This document shows, piece by piece, positions 33,592 to 43,778 of a stretch of DNA of 64,000 bases. Under the pieces are notes generated by a model. That model saw nothing but the letters and a program-made list of their open reading frames with translations, ran no database searches and was not told the DNA's origin. Both the position numbers and the translations under genes were made by a program. The stretch covers positions 1 through 64,000 of the forward strand of contig JABAKE010000018.1 in assembly GCA_019779905.1 (NCBI GenBank), in the 5' to 3' direction. This DNA is from Modestobacter lapidis (GTDB lineage: Bacteria > Actinomycetota > Actinomycetes > Mycobacteriales > Geodermatophilaceae). Position 1 is the first letter of the stretch. The number at the start of each line of letters is the position of its first letter.

Positions 33592-34215
33592 TCAGGCCAT
33601 CTCCGGCACGCGCAGGTGCGCCACGGCCACCTCGAATTCGGCGACGTCGGTGACCTGCGCACCCATGGCCGAGACGAACTGATCGCGCATCGCCGTGCCC
33701 ATGGCGCGGGACTGCGCCAGGGCGTCCCGGCTCTCGTAGGTGATCGCCACCGAACCCTTCCCGGTGTTCCGGTCGGCCATCAGGCTCACGCTGCAGAAAC
33801 CGGGGAGGTTCTCCAGGCGCGGCAGCAGGCCCGTCCGGAAGGCGTCGATCATCCCGTCGGCCCCGGCGGGCTCGACGGCGGTCCAGATGACCCGGGTGCA
33901 CGCGCCGTCCCCGGCCGGATGCACCCGGTGGAGGGCGGCGATCTCCCATTCCTGGACGTCGACCGCGTCGGCCCGCAGCACCTCTGCGGCCCGGCTGCGG
34001 ATCTCGTGCACACTCGCGGCACTGGCCTGCAGCGCCTCGTCGGTCGCCCAGGCGGCGGTCACGATGCACCGGCCTCCGGCGCGGTCGGCCAGCATCGACA
34101 TCCCGACGCAGCCGCTCATGTCCTGGAGCCGCGGCCAGACCGTGTTCCGGACGTACTCGATGCCCTCGTCGACGGAGCGCGGGTCGCCGCGCACGGTGGT
34201 GGTTCTGGCGTACAT
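33592..34215 (-). CDS. Antibiotic-biosynthesis-monooxygenase-like protein (paralogue B)
   Basis: A 207-residue protein clearly homologous to the one at 27743-28363 along its whole length: MYARTTTVRGDP against [34 protein letters not shown] against [22 protein letters not shown], and VAHLRVPEM at both C-termini. It has the same two ABM-like halves, the second with GFCSVSLMADRNTGKGSVAI. Function is unknown; a stress or oxidoreductase role is possible from the fold. ATG at 34215 follows GGGAGGAGAA. A strong hairpin follows the stop. Upstream bases 34216-34455 contain no recognisable gene. Confidence 0.75.
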   Translation of the reverse strand: MYARTTTVRGDPRSVDEGIEYVRNTVWPRLQDMSGCVGMSMLADRAGGRCIVTAAWATDEALQASAASVHEIRSRAAEVLRADAVDVQEWEIAALHRVHPAGDGACTRVIWTAVEPAGADGMIDAFRTGLLPRLENLPGFCSVSLMADRNTGKGSVAITYESRDALAQSRAMGTAMRDQFVSAMGAQVTDVAEFEVAVAHLRVPEMA

Positions 34216-34455
34216 GCCAGTTCTCCTCCCTGGCGGCGCCCCGGCGGCGTCGCCGCGAGGGCGACTGTCCTCGTCGGGTACGGGCCGGACGGCGCTGCTG
34301 ATCGTCGTGCCCGGTGCGGCGGCGCGTTCGGACGGGGTGGAGGCGGCCGGCCACGCTGCGCCGCTCGGGTCGGCCCGGATCGTCGGTGAGCGGGGAGACG
34401 CGGGGCCACCCGCGGCGGGCTTCCGGTACAGAAGCCCGCTGCCGGCCGACCGGGC

Positions 34456-35322
34456 TCAGGCGGTGGCGACCAGGGTGGCGAAGACGATCACGTTTTCCCG
34501 GTAGTCGCCGGTGTCCTCGTCGAAGCTGCCGCCGCAGGTGATCAGCCGTAGCCCGGCGGTGTCGATGTCGCCGTAGACGGCGTCGCCGGGGAACTCGTCC
34601 TTGTCGTGCTCCTCGACCCGGTCGACCCGGAAGATCGCGAGGGTGCCGTCGGCGCGGTGCACGACCACCTCGTCGCCGGGGAGGAGCTCGCGCAGGCCGT
34701 AGAAGGCCCCGGGCTTCCCGTCCCAGTCGACGTGGCCGGCCAGCACGGCCGGGCCGAGCTGCCCGGGGGTCGGGCTGCGGTCGTACCAGCCGACCGGGTA
34801 GGCGCCGGGCGGCACCTCCATCGAGCCGTCGCGCGCCAGGCCGAGCGGCATCACGTCCGAGGTGACGCCGAGGGCCGGGAGCTGGACCCGGACCGGCTCG
34901 CTGGCCGGGAGCGGGAGCACCAGGGCCGGCGCGGTGGCAGCCGCGGCCACCGGTGTCGCCGCGGGAACGGTGGCCGGCGCGGCCACCACCACGACCGGGA
35001 CGTCGAGGCGGCTGGGGCGCGGTGGGCCGGCGGGCAGCACGACGACGGCGGCCACCCCGGCGGCGGCGAGAACGACCGACGTCCCGGCCCACAGGCGCGC
35101 GGCGACCGGCCGGGGCGCCCGGTGCCGGGTGCGCCGCTGCGATGGATGCCGGGTGCGGTCGTAGCGGGTGATCCGCGGGGAGTCCGGGGACGGCACGCCG
35201 GGCGGCCGAGGTGGCGCCGACGGGAGCAACGGCGGGGGATAGGCGCCCCGGATGCGCACGGGATCACCCGCCGGGGTTCCGGGAACACCCGGGCGGGGCG
35301 CGCTGGGTGGGCGGTCGGGCAC
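34456..35322 (-). CDS. Class F-type sortase
   Basis: About 288 residues: a Pro/Arg-rich cytoplasmic tail, one membrane span (VLAAAGVAAVVVLPAG), an Ala/Pro/Val linker, then the sortase beta-barrel. Catalytic motifs are visible: the His in VLAGHVDWDGKPGAFYGL, and LITCGGSFDEDTGDYRENVIVFA with the nucleophile Cys followed by the Arg in YREN. This pattern matches actinobacterial class F sortases, which attach exported proteins to the wall. The start is uncertain: GTG 35322 leaves a 10-base gap to the upstream excalibur gene; GTG 35259 would shorten it by 21 residues. Neither has a good ribosome site. Likely in an operon with the excalibur gene. Confidence 0.85.
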   Translation of the reverse strand: MPDRPPSAPRPGVPGTPAGDPVRIRGAYPPPLLPSAPPRPPGVPSPDSPRITRYDRTRHPSQRRTRHRAPRPVAARLWAGTSVVLAAAGVAAVVVLPAGPPRPSRLDVPVVVVAAPATVPAATPVAAAATAPALVLPLPASEPVRVQLPALGVTSDVMPLGLARDGSMEVPPGAYPVGWYDRSPTPGQLGPAVLAGHVDWDGKPGAFYGLRELLPGDEVVVHRADGTLAIFRVDRVEEHDKDEFPGDAVYGDIDTAGLRLITCGGSFDEDTGDYRENVIVFATLVATA

Positions 35323-35332
35323 GGCCGGACGG

Positions 35333-35755
35333 TCAGGCCGCAGCGCGGGAGCTGCGCCGGGCGGCGACCGCGGCGCCGGCGGCCCCGGCGGCCCCGGCGA
35401 AGGCCAGCCCGCCGAGGGCGTAGCGGAGCGCGCCGCCCTCGACCTCGGTGCTGCCGTCGCCGGCGGCGACCGGGCCGGCCGGGCGGGTGGCCACTTGCGC
35501 CGTTCCGAACGCGGTGCTGTCCTCGGCGACCGCCGGCGCGCCGGCGGCGGCGGGGAGGGTCTCGCAGGCGGAGCCGTCGTCGTCGGTGTCCAGGCCGTTC
35601 GGGTCGTCCGGTGCGGCGATGAGCGCCGCCTGCGCCTCGGCCTGGGTGGCGAAGTCGCTGCAGTCGAGGTCGGCGGCGCCCGCCGTGCCGGGGAAGCCGA
35701 GGGACAGTGCCGCGGCGACGAGGACGCCGGCGGCTGCGGTGGTGCGACGACGCAT
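35333..35755 (-). CDS. Secreted excalibur-domain protein (paralogue 2)
   Basis: A 140-residue protein: signal peptide (about 1-27, ending GTAGA), excalibur module [17 protein letters not shown] with [16 protein letters not shown] (stronger calcium loop than paralogue 1), linker, C-terminal hydrophobic segment beginning [15 protein letters not shown] and a basic tail RRSSRAAA. It lies immediately upstream of, and on the same strand as, the sortase gene, so it is a natural candidate sortase client even though no LPXTG is present. ATG at 35755. Confidence 0.85.
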   Translation of the reverse strand: MRRRTTAAAGVLVAAALSLGFPGTAGAADLDCSDFATQAEAQAALIAAPDDPNGLDTDDDGSACETLPAAAGAPAVAEDSTAFGTAQVATRPAGPVAAGDGSTEVEGGALRYALGGLAFAGAAGAAGAAVAARRSSRAAA

Positions 35756-35966
35756 GAGGGGCTCCTGGGACGGGGGTGGCGCGTGGGACCACTGTGACGC
35801 CGGCGCCGTCCGATCGCGGGGTGCGACGACCAGCGTGTCGTGCTCACCCGGCGGGCGGGCGGTTGGCAGGTTCTGTGCCGGCCACGGTCGGGCGCCGGCG
35901 GTGGTACCGATTCGGCGGCGGGCGACCGATAGCTGGGCTGACCGACCCAGCGAGAGGAAGTCCTTC

Positions 35967-37502
35967 ATGAGCGCCCGCAAGCGTTCCTCCGGCGATCGGC
36001 TGGCGGTGCTCGCCGGTGCCAGGCTCGACCTCCTCGCGGTCGCCCCCGGCGCGCGCAGCAAGTTCGTCGCCCTCGGTGGCGTGCTGCTGAGCACCGGTGC
36101 CCTGGCCGCGCTGTCGGCCGCGTTCGCCGTCCACATGGCCCTGGGTGCGCCGTGGGCGGTGGCCGTGCTGATCGGCCTCGGCTGGGGCCTGGTGATCATC
36201 AACCTCGACCGGATGCTGCTGGTCGGCATGGGGCACGACTCGTCGTGGGTGCGGAACATCGGGCTGGCGGTGCCGCGGATCGCGCTGGCCGCCGTCCTCG
36301 GCACGGTCATCTCGACCCCGCTGACGCTGCAGGTCTTCGACAAGGAGATCGAGGCGACGATGGTGACCCTGCAGGCCGAGGCCGCGCAGGAGTTCACCAC
36401 CGAGCTGAACGCCGACGCCCGGTACGCGCAGATCCCCACGCTGCAGCAGCGGGTCGCCGACGAGCAGGCCGTGATCGCCAGCGGCGGCATGACCGACCCG
36501 AACGCCGACCCCCGGGTCGGGACGGCGCAGGCCGAGCGGGACGCCCGGCAGGCCGCCTACGCGGCGGCCCAGGCGCGGGCGGCCGAACTGAACGCCAAGG
36601 CCCAGTGCGAGCTCGACGGCACCTGCGGCTCCGGCGAGGCCGGCACCGGGGACGCCTACCTCGCGGCCGCGGCGGCGGCATCGCAGCAGGCGACGGTCAC
36701 GGCGGCCGCCAAGGCCGACCTGGACGCCGCCGACGCCGAGCTGCGCGCGGCCCGCACCGAGGCCGGCGCGGCCGCCGAGGCCGCCGACCGGCGCAGCGTC
36801 GCCCAGGCCGAGGCCGACATCGTCACCGACCAGGCCGAGCTCGCCCGGCTGACGGACGCGCGCAACGCCGAGCAGGCCGCCTTCGAGGCGGAGAACGGCG
36901 AGAGCAACGGCATCCTGGCCCGGCTGGAGGCGATGGACCGGCTGGCGGAGGACCGGCCGACGCTGGGCACCGCGCACCTGATGCTGTTCCTGCTGTTCCT
37001 GAGCATCGAGATCCTGCCGGTGCTGATGAAGGTGATGCTGAACTTCTCCCCGCCGACCGGCTACGACCGGATGGTCACCCTGCGGGAGGACGAGGAGGTC
37101 GAGGCCGAGGAGATCCGGCGCGAGGGCCGGCGGCGGGCGCAGCAGGCCCGGGCCGACCTCGTCGTCGCCGCCGAGACCGATCGGATGGCGCGGGAGATCC
37201 TGGACCGGGAGATGGCCGCCCGCGACGAGGCGGCGCGCATCGCGGCCCGCCGGGCGCAGGCCGGCCCGCTCAGCCGGATGGCCCGCGGGCTGCGGGCCTG
37301 GACGATGGACGCGCTGCGCCCGTCCCGGGGAACCGGGCCGGAGCAGCCGGCCGAGGAGCTGGACCTGCGGGTGGACACCGGCGAGCTGGAGCGCCTGATG
37401 GCCGACGACCTCGGCCGGTTCGACGCCGCGGTCCGGCGGTCGGGCCGCCCCGAGGTCCCGGCCCCGCGGTCGACGCGCGAGGACGTGCTCGTCGAGGGCT
37501 GA
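35967..37502 (+). CDS. DUF4407 family membrane protein
   Basis: A 511-residue protein with the DUF4407 layout: two or three membrane spans in the first 125 residues ([57 protein letters not shown]), a long alanine-rich coiled-coil or helical region of about 230 residues facing outside, another span ([19 protein letters not shown]) near 340, and a charged cytoplasmic C-terminus. Two cysteines in a CELDGTC loop sit in the middle of the coiled coil. The role is unknown. ATG at 35967 follows GAGAGGAAG. It is divergent from the excalibur-sortase pair and ends at a strong terminator. Confidence 0.85.
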   Translation: MSARKRSSGDRLAVLAGARLDLLAVAPGARSKFVALGGVLLSTGALAALSAAFAVHMALGAPWAVAVLIGLGWGLVIINLDRMLLVGMGHDSSWVRNIGLAVPRIALAAVLGTVISTPLTLQVFDKEIEATMVTLQAEAAQEFTTELNADARYAQIPTLQQRVADEQAVIASGGMTDPNADPRVGTAQAERDARQAAYAAAQARAAELNAKAQCELDGTCGSGEAGTGDAYLAAAAAASQQATVTAAAKADLDAADAELRAARTEAGAAAEAADRRSVAQAEADIVTDQAELARLTDARNAEQAAFEAENGESNGILARLEAMDRLAEDRPTLGTAHLMLFLLFLSIEILPVLMKVMLNFSPPTGYDRMVTLREDEEVEAEEIRREGRRRAQQARADLVVAAETDRMAREILDREMAARDEAARIAARRAQAGPLSRMARGLRAWTMDALRPSRGTGPEQPAEELDLRVDTGELERLMADDLGRFDAAVRRSGRPEVPAPRSTREDVLVEG

Positions 37503-37522
37503 CCTCTCCACCGCTGCAGACC

Positions 37523-37553
37523 CGCCCCCTCCCGCCTCGTGCGGGAGGGGGCG
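37523..37553. terminator. Strong terminator hairpin after the DUF4407 gene
   Basis: CGCCCCCTCCCGC-CTCGT-GCGGGAGGGGGCG: a perfect 13-bp stem with a five-base loop, followed by TTCTGCGTTC. It begins 20 bases after the DUF4407 stop and may also serve the convergent VapC gene. Confidence 0.85.
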
Positions 37554-37590
37554 TTCTGCGTTCGGCGCCCGCCGTGGCGCCGCGGTCGGG

Positions 37591-38019
37591 TCAGGCCTGT
37601 GTGTCGACGACATCCAGCCCCTCGGCTCGCCAGGCGGCGAGCAGGGTGCGGTCGCCGCTCACCGCGACGGTTCCCGGGCCGGCGAAGCTCAGCGCCGCGG
37701 CGCAGTGCACGGCGTCGAACCCCCGTAGCCGAAGCCGGCGGGCCAGTCCTGCCGCTCGATGGACCAACTCCTCGCCGATCTCGACGACGTCGAACTGCGG
37801 CCAGATCTCGTCGAGACCGAGCGCGGCGCGGTCATGGGCTGCCTCCGTCAGGCGACCCATTCGCTCTGCTCTCGCCAGCGCGGCGGCTACCTCGACGTAC
37901 AGGAGTCGGGAGGTCACGACGGCGTCTGCCAGCGACCACGCCCGCCGGCAGATCCCGACCCCTGGCTCATCGTCTACGAGCAGCGGGACCACCGCGGACG
38001 TGTCGAAGTAAGCGATCAA
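37591..38019 (-). CDS. vapC: VapC-type PIN-domain toxin (locus 1)
   Basis: A 142-residue PIN-domain ribonuclease. Acidic residues of the four-site active centre are visible: Asp6 in YFDTSAVVPLL, Glu near 43 in YVEVAAAL, Asp near 100 in RGFDAVHCAAAL, and Asp near 118 in SGDRTLLAAW. VapC toxins cleave tRNA, rRNA or mRNA and are neutralised by a cognate antitoxin. The antitoxin gene is immediately upstream with a four-base overlap. Nothing is missing, so it is probably functional. Confidence 0.92.
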   Translation of the reverse strand: MIAYFDTSAVVPLLVDDEPGVGICRRAWSLADAVVTSRLLYVEVAAALARAERMGRLTEAAHDRAALGLDEIWPQFDVVEIGEELVHRAAGLARRLRLRGFDAVHCAAALSFAGPGTVAVSGDRTLLAAWRAEGLDVVDTQA

Positions 38020-38273
38020 CCACGTTGCTCGGCGATCAACTCGGTCACCGAGCCGGAAGCGCGTACCGGTTCGGGCAGCGTCCGCTTCGTGCGTGTCGCC
38101 GGTTGAACGACGCCTTCGGCGATGAGCCGTTCGAGCGGGCTGGGTTGGTCGATGGGAACGATCCGGGCCACCGGTCGACCGTGATCGGTGACGGTCACCG
38201 TTCGACCGGCGCGGACGGTGGCCAGGTAGCGGCTCAAGCCGTCGCGCAGTTCGCGGACTCCTACCGATTCCAT
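38016..38273 (-). CDS. vapB: Phd/YefM-type antitoxin (locus 1)
   Basis: An 85-residue antitoxin with the Phd/YefM N-terminal fold (VGVRELRDGLSRYLATVRAGRTVTVTDHG, then RPVARIVPI), which binds the operator, and a flexible C-terminal tail (VVQPATRTKRTLPEP) that would wrap the toxin. Overlaps vapC by four bases (ATGA). A 19-bp dyad lies just upstream at 38290-38308. Confidence 0.9.
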   Translation of the reverse strand: MESVGVRELRDGLSRYLATVRAGRTVTVTDHGRPVARIVPIDQPSPLERLIAEGVVQPATRTKRTLPEPVRASGSVTELIAEQRG

Positions 38274-38289
38274 TGCGGACGCTCCCTCA

Positions 38290-38308
38290 TGTAGCCATGT
38301 TCGCTACA
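38290..38308 (-). promoter_or_regulatory. Candidate antitoxin operator (TGTAGC-N7-GCTACA) of VapBC locus 1
   Basis: TGTAGC and GCTACA form a perfect inverted repeat with a 7-base spacer, starting 17 bases upstream of the antitoxin ATG. Another GTAGC half-site is at 38314-38318. Similar TGTAGC boxes occur in front of the second VapBC locus (43494-43518). Confidence 0.65.
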
Positions 38309-38380
38309 ATCATCGTAGCCAGTTTACGGGGCCGTTGCTGCCGGGCTCGGGTGGTGCGCTTCCGGGCGCGACCTCCTAGT

Positions 38381-38397
38381 GTTGCGTGATGCGCAAC
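38381..38397. promoter_or_regulatory. IclR operator palindrome over the iclR start codon
   Basis: GTTGCG-TGATG-CGCAAC, a perfect 6+5+6 palindrome that contains the ATG start (38389-38391) of the regulator itself. A TANNNT -10 element (TAGTGT, 38377-38382) lies six bases before the ATG, so the message may be leaderless and the site would block its promoter. The same palindrome occurs at 39235-39251. Confidence 0.8.
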
Positions 38398-39153
38398 GAC
38401 GAGGGCGGCGTCCAGCCGGTGCAGTCGGTGGACCGGGCGGTCGGGATCCTGGAGTTCCTGGCCCGGCGCGGGGACGCCGGGGTCACCGAGATCGGCGTGG
38501 AACTGGGCGTGCACAAGTCCACCGCCTCGCGGCTGCTGGCGACGCTGGAGGCCCGGGGCCTGGTCGAGCAGTCGGGGGCGCGGGGCGCCTACCGGCTGGG
38601 CGCCGGGCTGATCCGGCTGGCCGGCGCCGGCGCCGCGCAGCTGGACGTCGCCCAGGCCGCCCGGGAGGTGTCCGCGGAACTGGCCGCCGAGCTGGGCGAG
38701 ACGGTCAACATGGCCGTGCTGGACGAGGACGCGGCGATGAACGTGAGCCAGGCCCGGGGCAGCGCGGCGGTCGCCGTGCAGAACTGGGTCGGCCGGCGCA
38801 CCCCGCTGCACGCCAGCTCCAGCGGCAAGGTGCTGCTGGCGTTCGCGCCGGACGCCGTCCGCCGGCGGGTCCTCGCGCGGCCGCTGGCGCGCTGCACCCC
38901 GGCCACGATCACCGACCGCCGGGTGCTCGACCGTGAGCTGGCCGAGGTCCGGGCACGCGGCTGGGCCGCGACGCAGGGCGAGCTGGAGGTCGGGCTGAAC
39001 GGGGTGGCCGCTCCGGTGGTCACCGCGGGCGGGGAGCTGGTCGGCGCCATCAGCGTCTCCGGGCCGGCGTACCGGCTGGACGCCGCCCGCTTCGCCGCCG
39101 TGGCCGAGCGGGTGGTCGCCGCGGCCGGGAGCGCAGGCGCCGTGCTCGGCTGA
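38389..39153 (+). CDS. IclR family transcriptional regulator
   Basis: A 254-residue regulator: winged HTH at about 8-70 (QSVDRAVGILEFLARRG, then EIGVELGVHKSTASRLLATLE) and an IclR effector domain with the HASSSGKVLLAF segment near 145 and the C-terminal GAISVSGPAYRLD near 225. IclR proteins are usually repressors of catabolic genes released by a pathway intermediate. It starts at ATG 38389 within its own operator. It lies 123 bases before the dimethylglycine oxidase-like gene, which carries the same operator, so autoregulation and control of that gene are both likely. Confidence 0.92.
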   Translation: MRNDEGGVQPVQSVDRAVGILEFLARRGDAGVTEIGVELGVHKSTASRLLATLEARGLVEQSGARGAYRLGAGLIRLAGAGAAQLDVAQAAREVSAELAAELGETVNMAVLDEDAAMNVSQARGSAAVAVQNWVGRRTPLHASSSGKVLLAFAPDAVRRRVLARPLARCTPATITDRRVLDRELAEVRARGWAATQGELEVGLNGVAAPVVTAGGELVGAISVSGPAYRLDAARFAAVAERVVAAAGSAGAVLG

Positions 39154-41688
<2,535 letters not shown>

Positions 41689-41700
41689 GGGGGCACGGAC

Positions 41701-42837
41701 ATGACGACCTTCGCCTCCGCTGCGACGCCGGCGCCTGCGGCCAGCCTGATCCGCACGCTGCCGGGGCGGTACTACACCGACCCCGACGTCTTCGCCCGCG
41801 AGCAGACCCGGGTGTTCGAGGAGATGTGGTGCTGCGCCGTCCGCAGTGACGACGTCGCCGATCCCGGGGCCTTCCGCCGGGTGCAGGTGGGCCGGGAGAG
41901 CGTGCTGGTGGTGCGCGGCCGGGACGGGCAGCTGCGGGCCTTCCTCAACGTCTGCCGGCACCGCGGGGCGCTGCTGTGCACCGAGGAGTCCGGGCAGGCG
42001 AAGCGGACGCTGAGCTGCCCGTACCACGCGTGGTCCTACGGGCTGGACGGAACGCTGGCGGGGGCGCCGAACCTGCGCAACATGCCGGACGTCGACCGGG
42101 TGGCCAACGGGCTGGTGCCGGTGCACCTGCGGGAGTGGCTCGGCTACGCCTGGCTGTGCCTGGCCGACGTGCCGCCGTCCTTCGAGCGCGACGTGCAGGG
42201 CGCGGTGACCGAGCGGCTGGGCGACCCGGCGGCGATCGAGGGCTACGGCGTCGAGCGGCTCGCGCTGGGACGGCGGATCCGGTACGACGTGCACGCCAAC
42301 TGGAAGCTCGTCGTCGAGAACTTCATGGAGTGCTACCACTGCGCGACGATCCACCCCGAGCTCACCGGCGTGGTGCCGGAGTTCGCCCGGGGGTACGCGG
42401 CGCAGTCGTTCGTCGGGCACGGGGCGGAGTTCGCCCCCGGCGCGCAGGGCTTCACCGTCGACGGGAGCGCGGGCTTCCCGGCGCTGCCGGGCGTGCGCGC
42501 CGATCAGGACCGCCGGTACTACGCGGCCACGATCAAGCCGACGGTGTTCCTCAACCTGGTGCCCGACCACGTGATCGTGTTGCGGATGACGCCGCAGGCC
42601 GTCGACCGCACGCAGGTGGAGTGCGACTGGCTGTACGCGCCGGAGGTGGTTCTCTCCGGTGCGGACGTCGCCCGCTCGGTCGAGCTGTTCCACCGGGTCA
42701 ACCAGCAGGACTTCGCCGCCTGCGAGCGCACCCAGCCGGGGATGAGCTCACGGGCGTACGCGAACGGTGGCGTGCTGGTGCCGGCCGAGCACCACCTGGG
42801 CGCCTTCCACGGCTGGGTGCGGGAGCGGATCGACTGA
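41701..42837 (+). CDS. Rieske non-haem iron oxygenase, glycine betaine demethylase-like (GbcA type)
   Basis: A 378-residue ring-hydroxylating-type oxygenase alpha subunit. The Rieske cluster is held by Cys85-x-His87 and Cys106-x2-His109 (CRHRG and CPYHAW). The catalytic iron site is in ENFMECYHCATIHPEL with His213 and His218. This matches GbcA/stachydrine demethylase-type enzymes that oxidatively remove a methyl group from a quaternary amine, here probably glycine betaine to dimethylglycine because the next enzyme's gene is adjacent. No reductase partner (GbcB-like) is in the window, so electrons must come from elsewhere. It ends 10 bases from the convergent VapC gene. Confidence 0.88.
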   Translation: MTTFASAATPAPAASLIRTLPGRYYTDPDVFAREQTRVFEEMWCCAVRSDDVADPGAFRRVQVGRESVLVVRGRDGQLRAFLNVCRHRGALLCTEESGQAKRTLSCPYHAWSYGLDGTLAGAPNLRNMPDVDRVANGLVPVHLREWLGYAWLCLADVPPSFERDVQGAVTERLGDPAAIEGYGVERLALGRRIRYDVHANWKLVVENFMECYHCATIHPELTGVVPEFARGYAAQSFVGHGAEFAPGAQGFTVDGSAGFPALPGVRADQDRRYYAATIKPTVFLNLVPDHVIVLRMTPQAVDRTQVECDWLYAPEVVLSGADVARSVELFHRVNQQDFAACERTQPGMSSRAYANGGVLVPAEHHLGAFHGWVRERID

Positions 42838-42847
42838 GGAGGCGGGC

Positions 42848-43240
42848 TCACACGAGGAGAACGCGGAGGTCGCTGATCTCCGCCAGCGCGGTGTGGTCGG
42901 AATCCTGGCTCACCAGCGGAACGCCGTGCGCCAGCGCCGTGGCCGCAATCCAGGTGTCGTTGACGTTCACCCGTCGGCCGGCGCGCGCCAGCTCGAGACG
43001 GAGGTGCGCCCAGTGATCGGCGACGGCGGCATCGATCGGTAGGGGATTGAGGTCGACGACGGCTTGCAGCGTGGTCAGGCGACGGGAGCGCACCGCGATG
43101 TCGGATGCGGCGAGCACCCCCGCGCGGAGCTCGGCGTAGCTGATGATCGAGACCGCGACCTCGTCCGGGAGCGCGGCGGCATTGAGCCCGCGGCCCTCCC
43201 GGGCGATGAAGACGCTGGTGTCCAGCAGCCCACGGGTCAC
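42848..43240 (-). CDS. vapC: VapC-type PIN-domain toxin (locus 2)
   Basis: A 130-residue PIN-domain protein with its acidic centre intact: Asp7 in LLDTSVFIA, Glu near 36 in SYAELRAGV, Asp near 95 in VNVNDTWIAATAL and Asp near 113 in SQDSDHTAL. It differs clearly in sequence from the VapC of locus 1. It overlaps its antitoxin gene by four bases (43237-43240). Predicted ribonuclease toxin. Confidence 0.92.
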   Translation of the reverse strand: MTRGLLDTSVFIAREGRGLNAAALPDEVAVSIISYAELRAGVLAASDIAVRSRRLTTLQAVVDLNPLPIDAAVADHWAHLRLELARAGRRVNVNDTWIAATALAHGVPLVSQDSDHTALAEISDLRVLLV

Positions 43241-43491
43241 CGCAGTGGACCGAGCTCGGATGTGTCGCCGGCCAGCGCCCGCAGTTCGGCCGCCAGGGCC
43301 GTATCCGCCTGGATCTCTGGGAGCCGCGACAGCAGCACCGCCTTGGGTGTCCAGTGCGAGCGCCGCGTACGGAGTGGACCGAGCTCGGCGACCGCCTCTC
43401 CGTTCACCGTGATCTCCAGCGCCTCCCCGGCGGCCGCCCGGCGCAGCACGCCGGCGGTGTCGTTGCGCAGGTCCCTGGACGCCACTCTCAT
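43237..43491 (-). CDS. vapB: Phd/YefM-type antitoxin (locus 2)
   Basis: An 84-residue antitoxin: VASRDLRNDTAGVLRRAAAGE, then LEITVNGEAVAELGPL is the Phd-like DNA-binding part, and a long C-terminal tail (SHWTPKAVLLSRLPEIQAD) is the toxin-binding part. ATG at 43491 lies just downstream of TGTAGCA boxes (43501-43518), and no ribosome site is evident, so the transcript may be leaderless. Confidence 0.88.
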   Translation of the reverse strand: MRVASRDLRNDTAGVLRRAAAGEALEITVNGEAVAELGPLRTRRSHWTPKAVLLSRLPEIQADTALAAELRALAGDTSELGPLR

Positions 43492-43493
43492 GA

Positions 43494-43518
43494 CTACGAC
43501 TGTAGCAATGTTGTAGCA
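43494..43518 (-). promoter_or_regulatory. Candidate antitoxin operator boxes of VapBC locus 2
   Basis: Two direct copies of TGTAGCA (43501-43507 and 43512-43518, 11 bp apart, one helical turn) plus an inverted CTAC at 43494-43497 lie at the antitoxin start. The TGTAGC hexamer is the same half-site seen as an inverted repeat before VapBC locus 1. Confidence 0.55.
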
Positions 43519-43632
43519 GTCCGGGGTTCGCGCGACGGTCCGGTAACTCACGACCGGACGAACCGACAGGCGGGCGCGGTGCCCGGCGCGCGCGTCAGTG
43601 GCGCTGCGTGTCGTTTCCGTCGCGCACCTGAC

Positions 43633-43705
43633 TTGTATATGAGAAGGCACTTTCCTTCATCGAATACATATCAGAGGAGGCGCTTTCCAGTATTGGACAC
43701 ACCGG
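43633..43705 (+). promoter_or_regulatory. Promoter and control region of the livHMGF operon
   Basis: An A+T-rich island in an otherwise G+C-rich window. It holds a -10-like TATATG at 43636-43641, two direct copies of AGGCRCTTTCC (43645-43655 and 43678-43688, 33 bp apart, three helical turns), an ATACATATC stretch between them, and GTATTGGAC at 43690-43698 followed by ACACCGGC. GTATTGGAC recurs before livK at 48684-48692. The rest of the gap 43492-43778 shows nothing I recognise. Confidence 0.5.
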
Positions 43706-43778
43706 CGGCGTCCCACCACGCTTCGGGGATGGACGTCTTCCAGAGGTGCGGCGTCGCCGGACGAGTGTCGGAGGTCTG

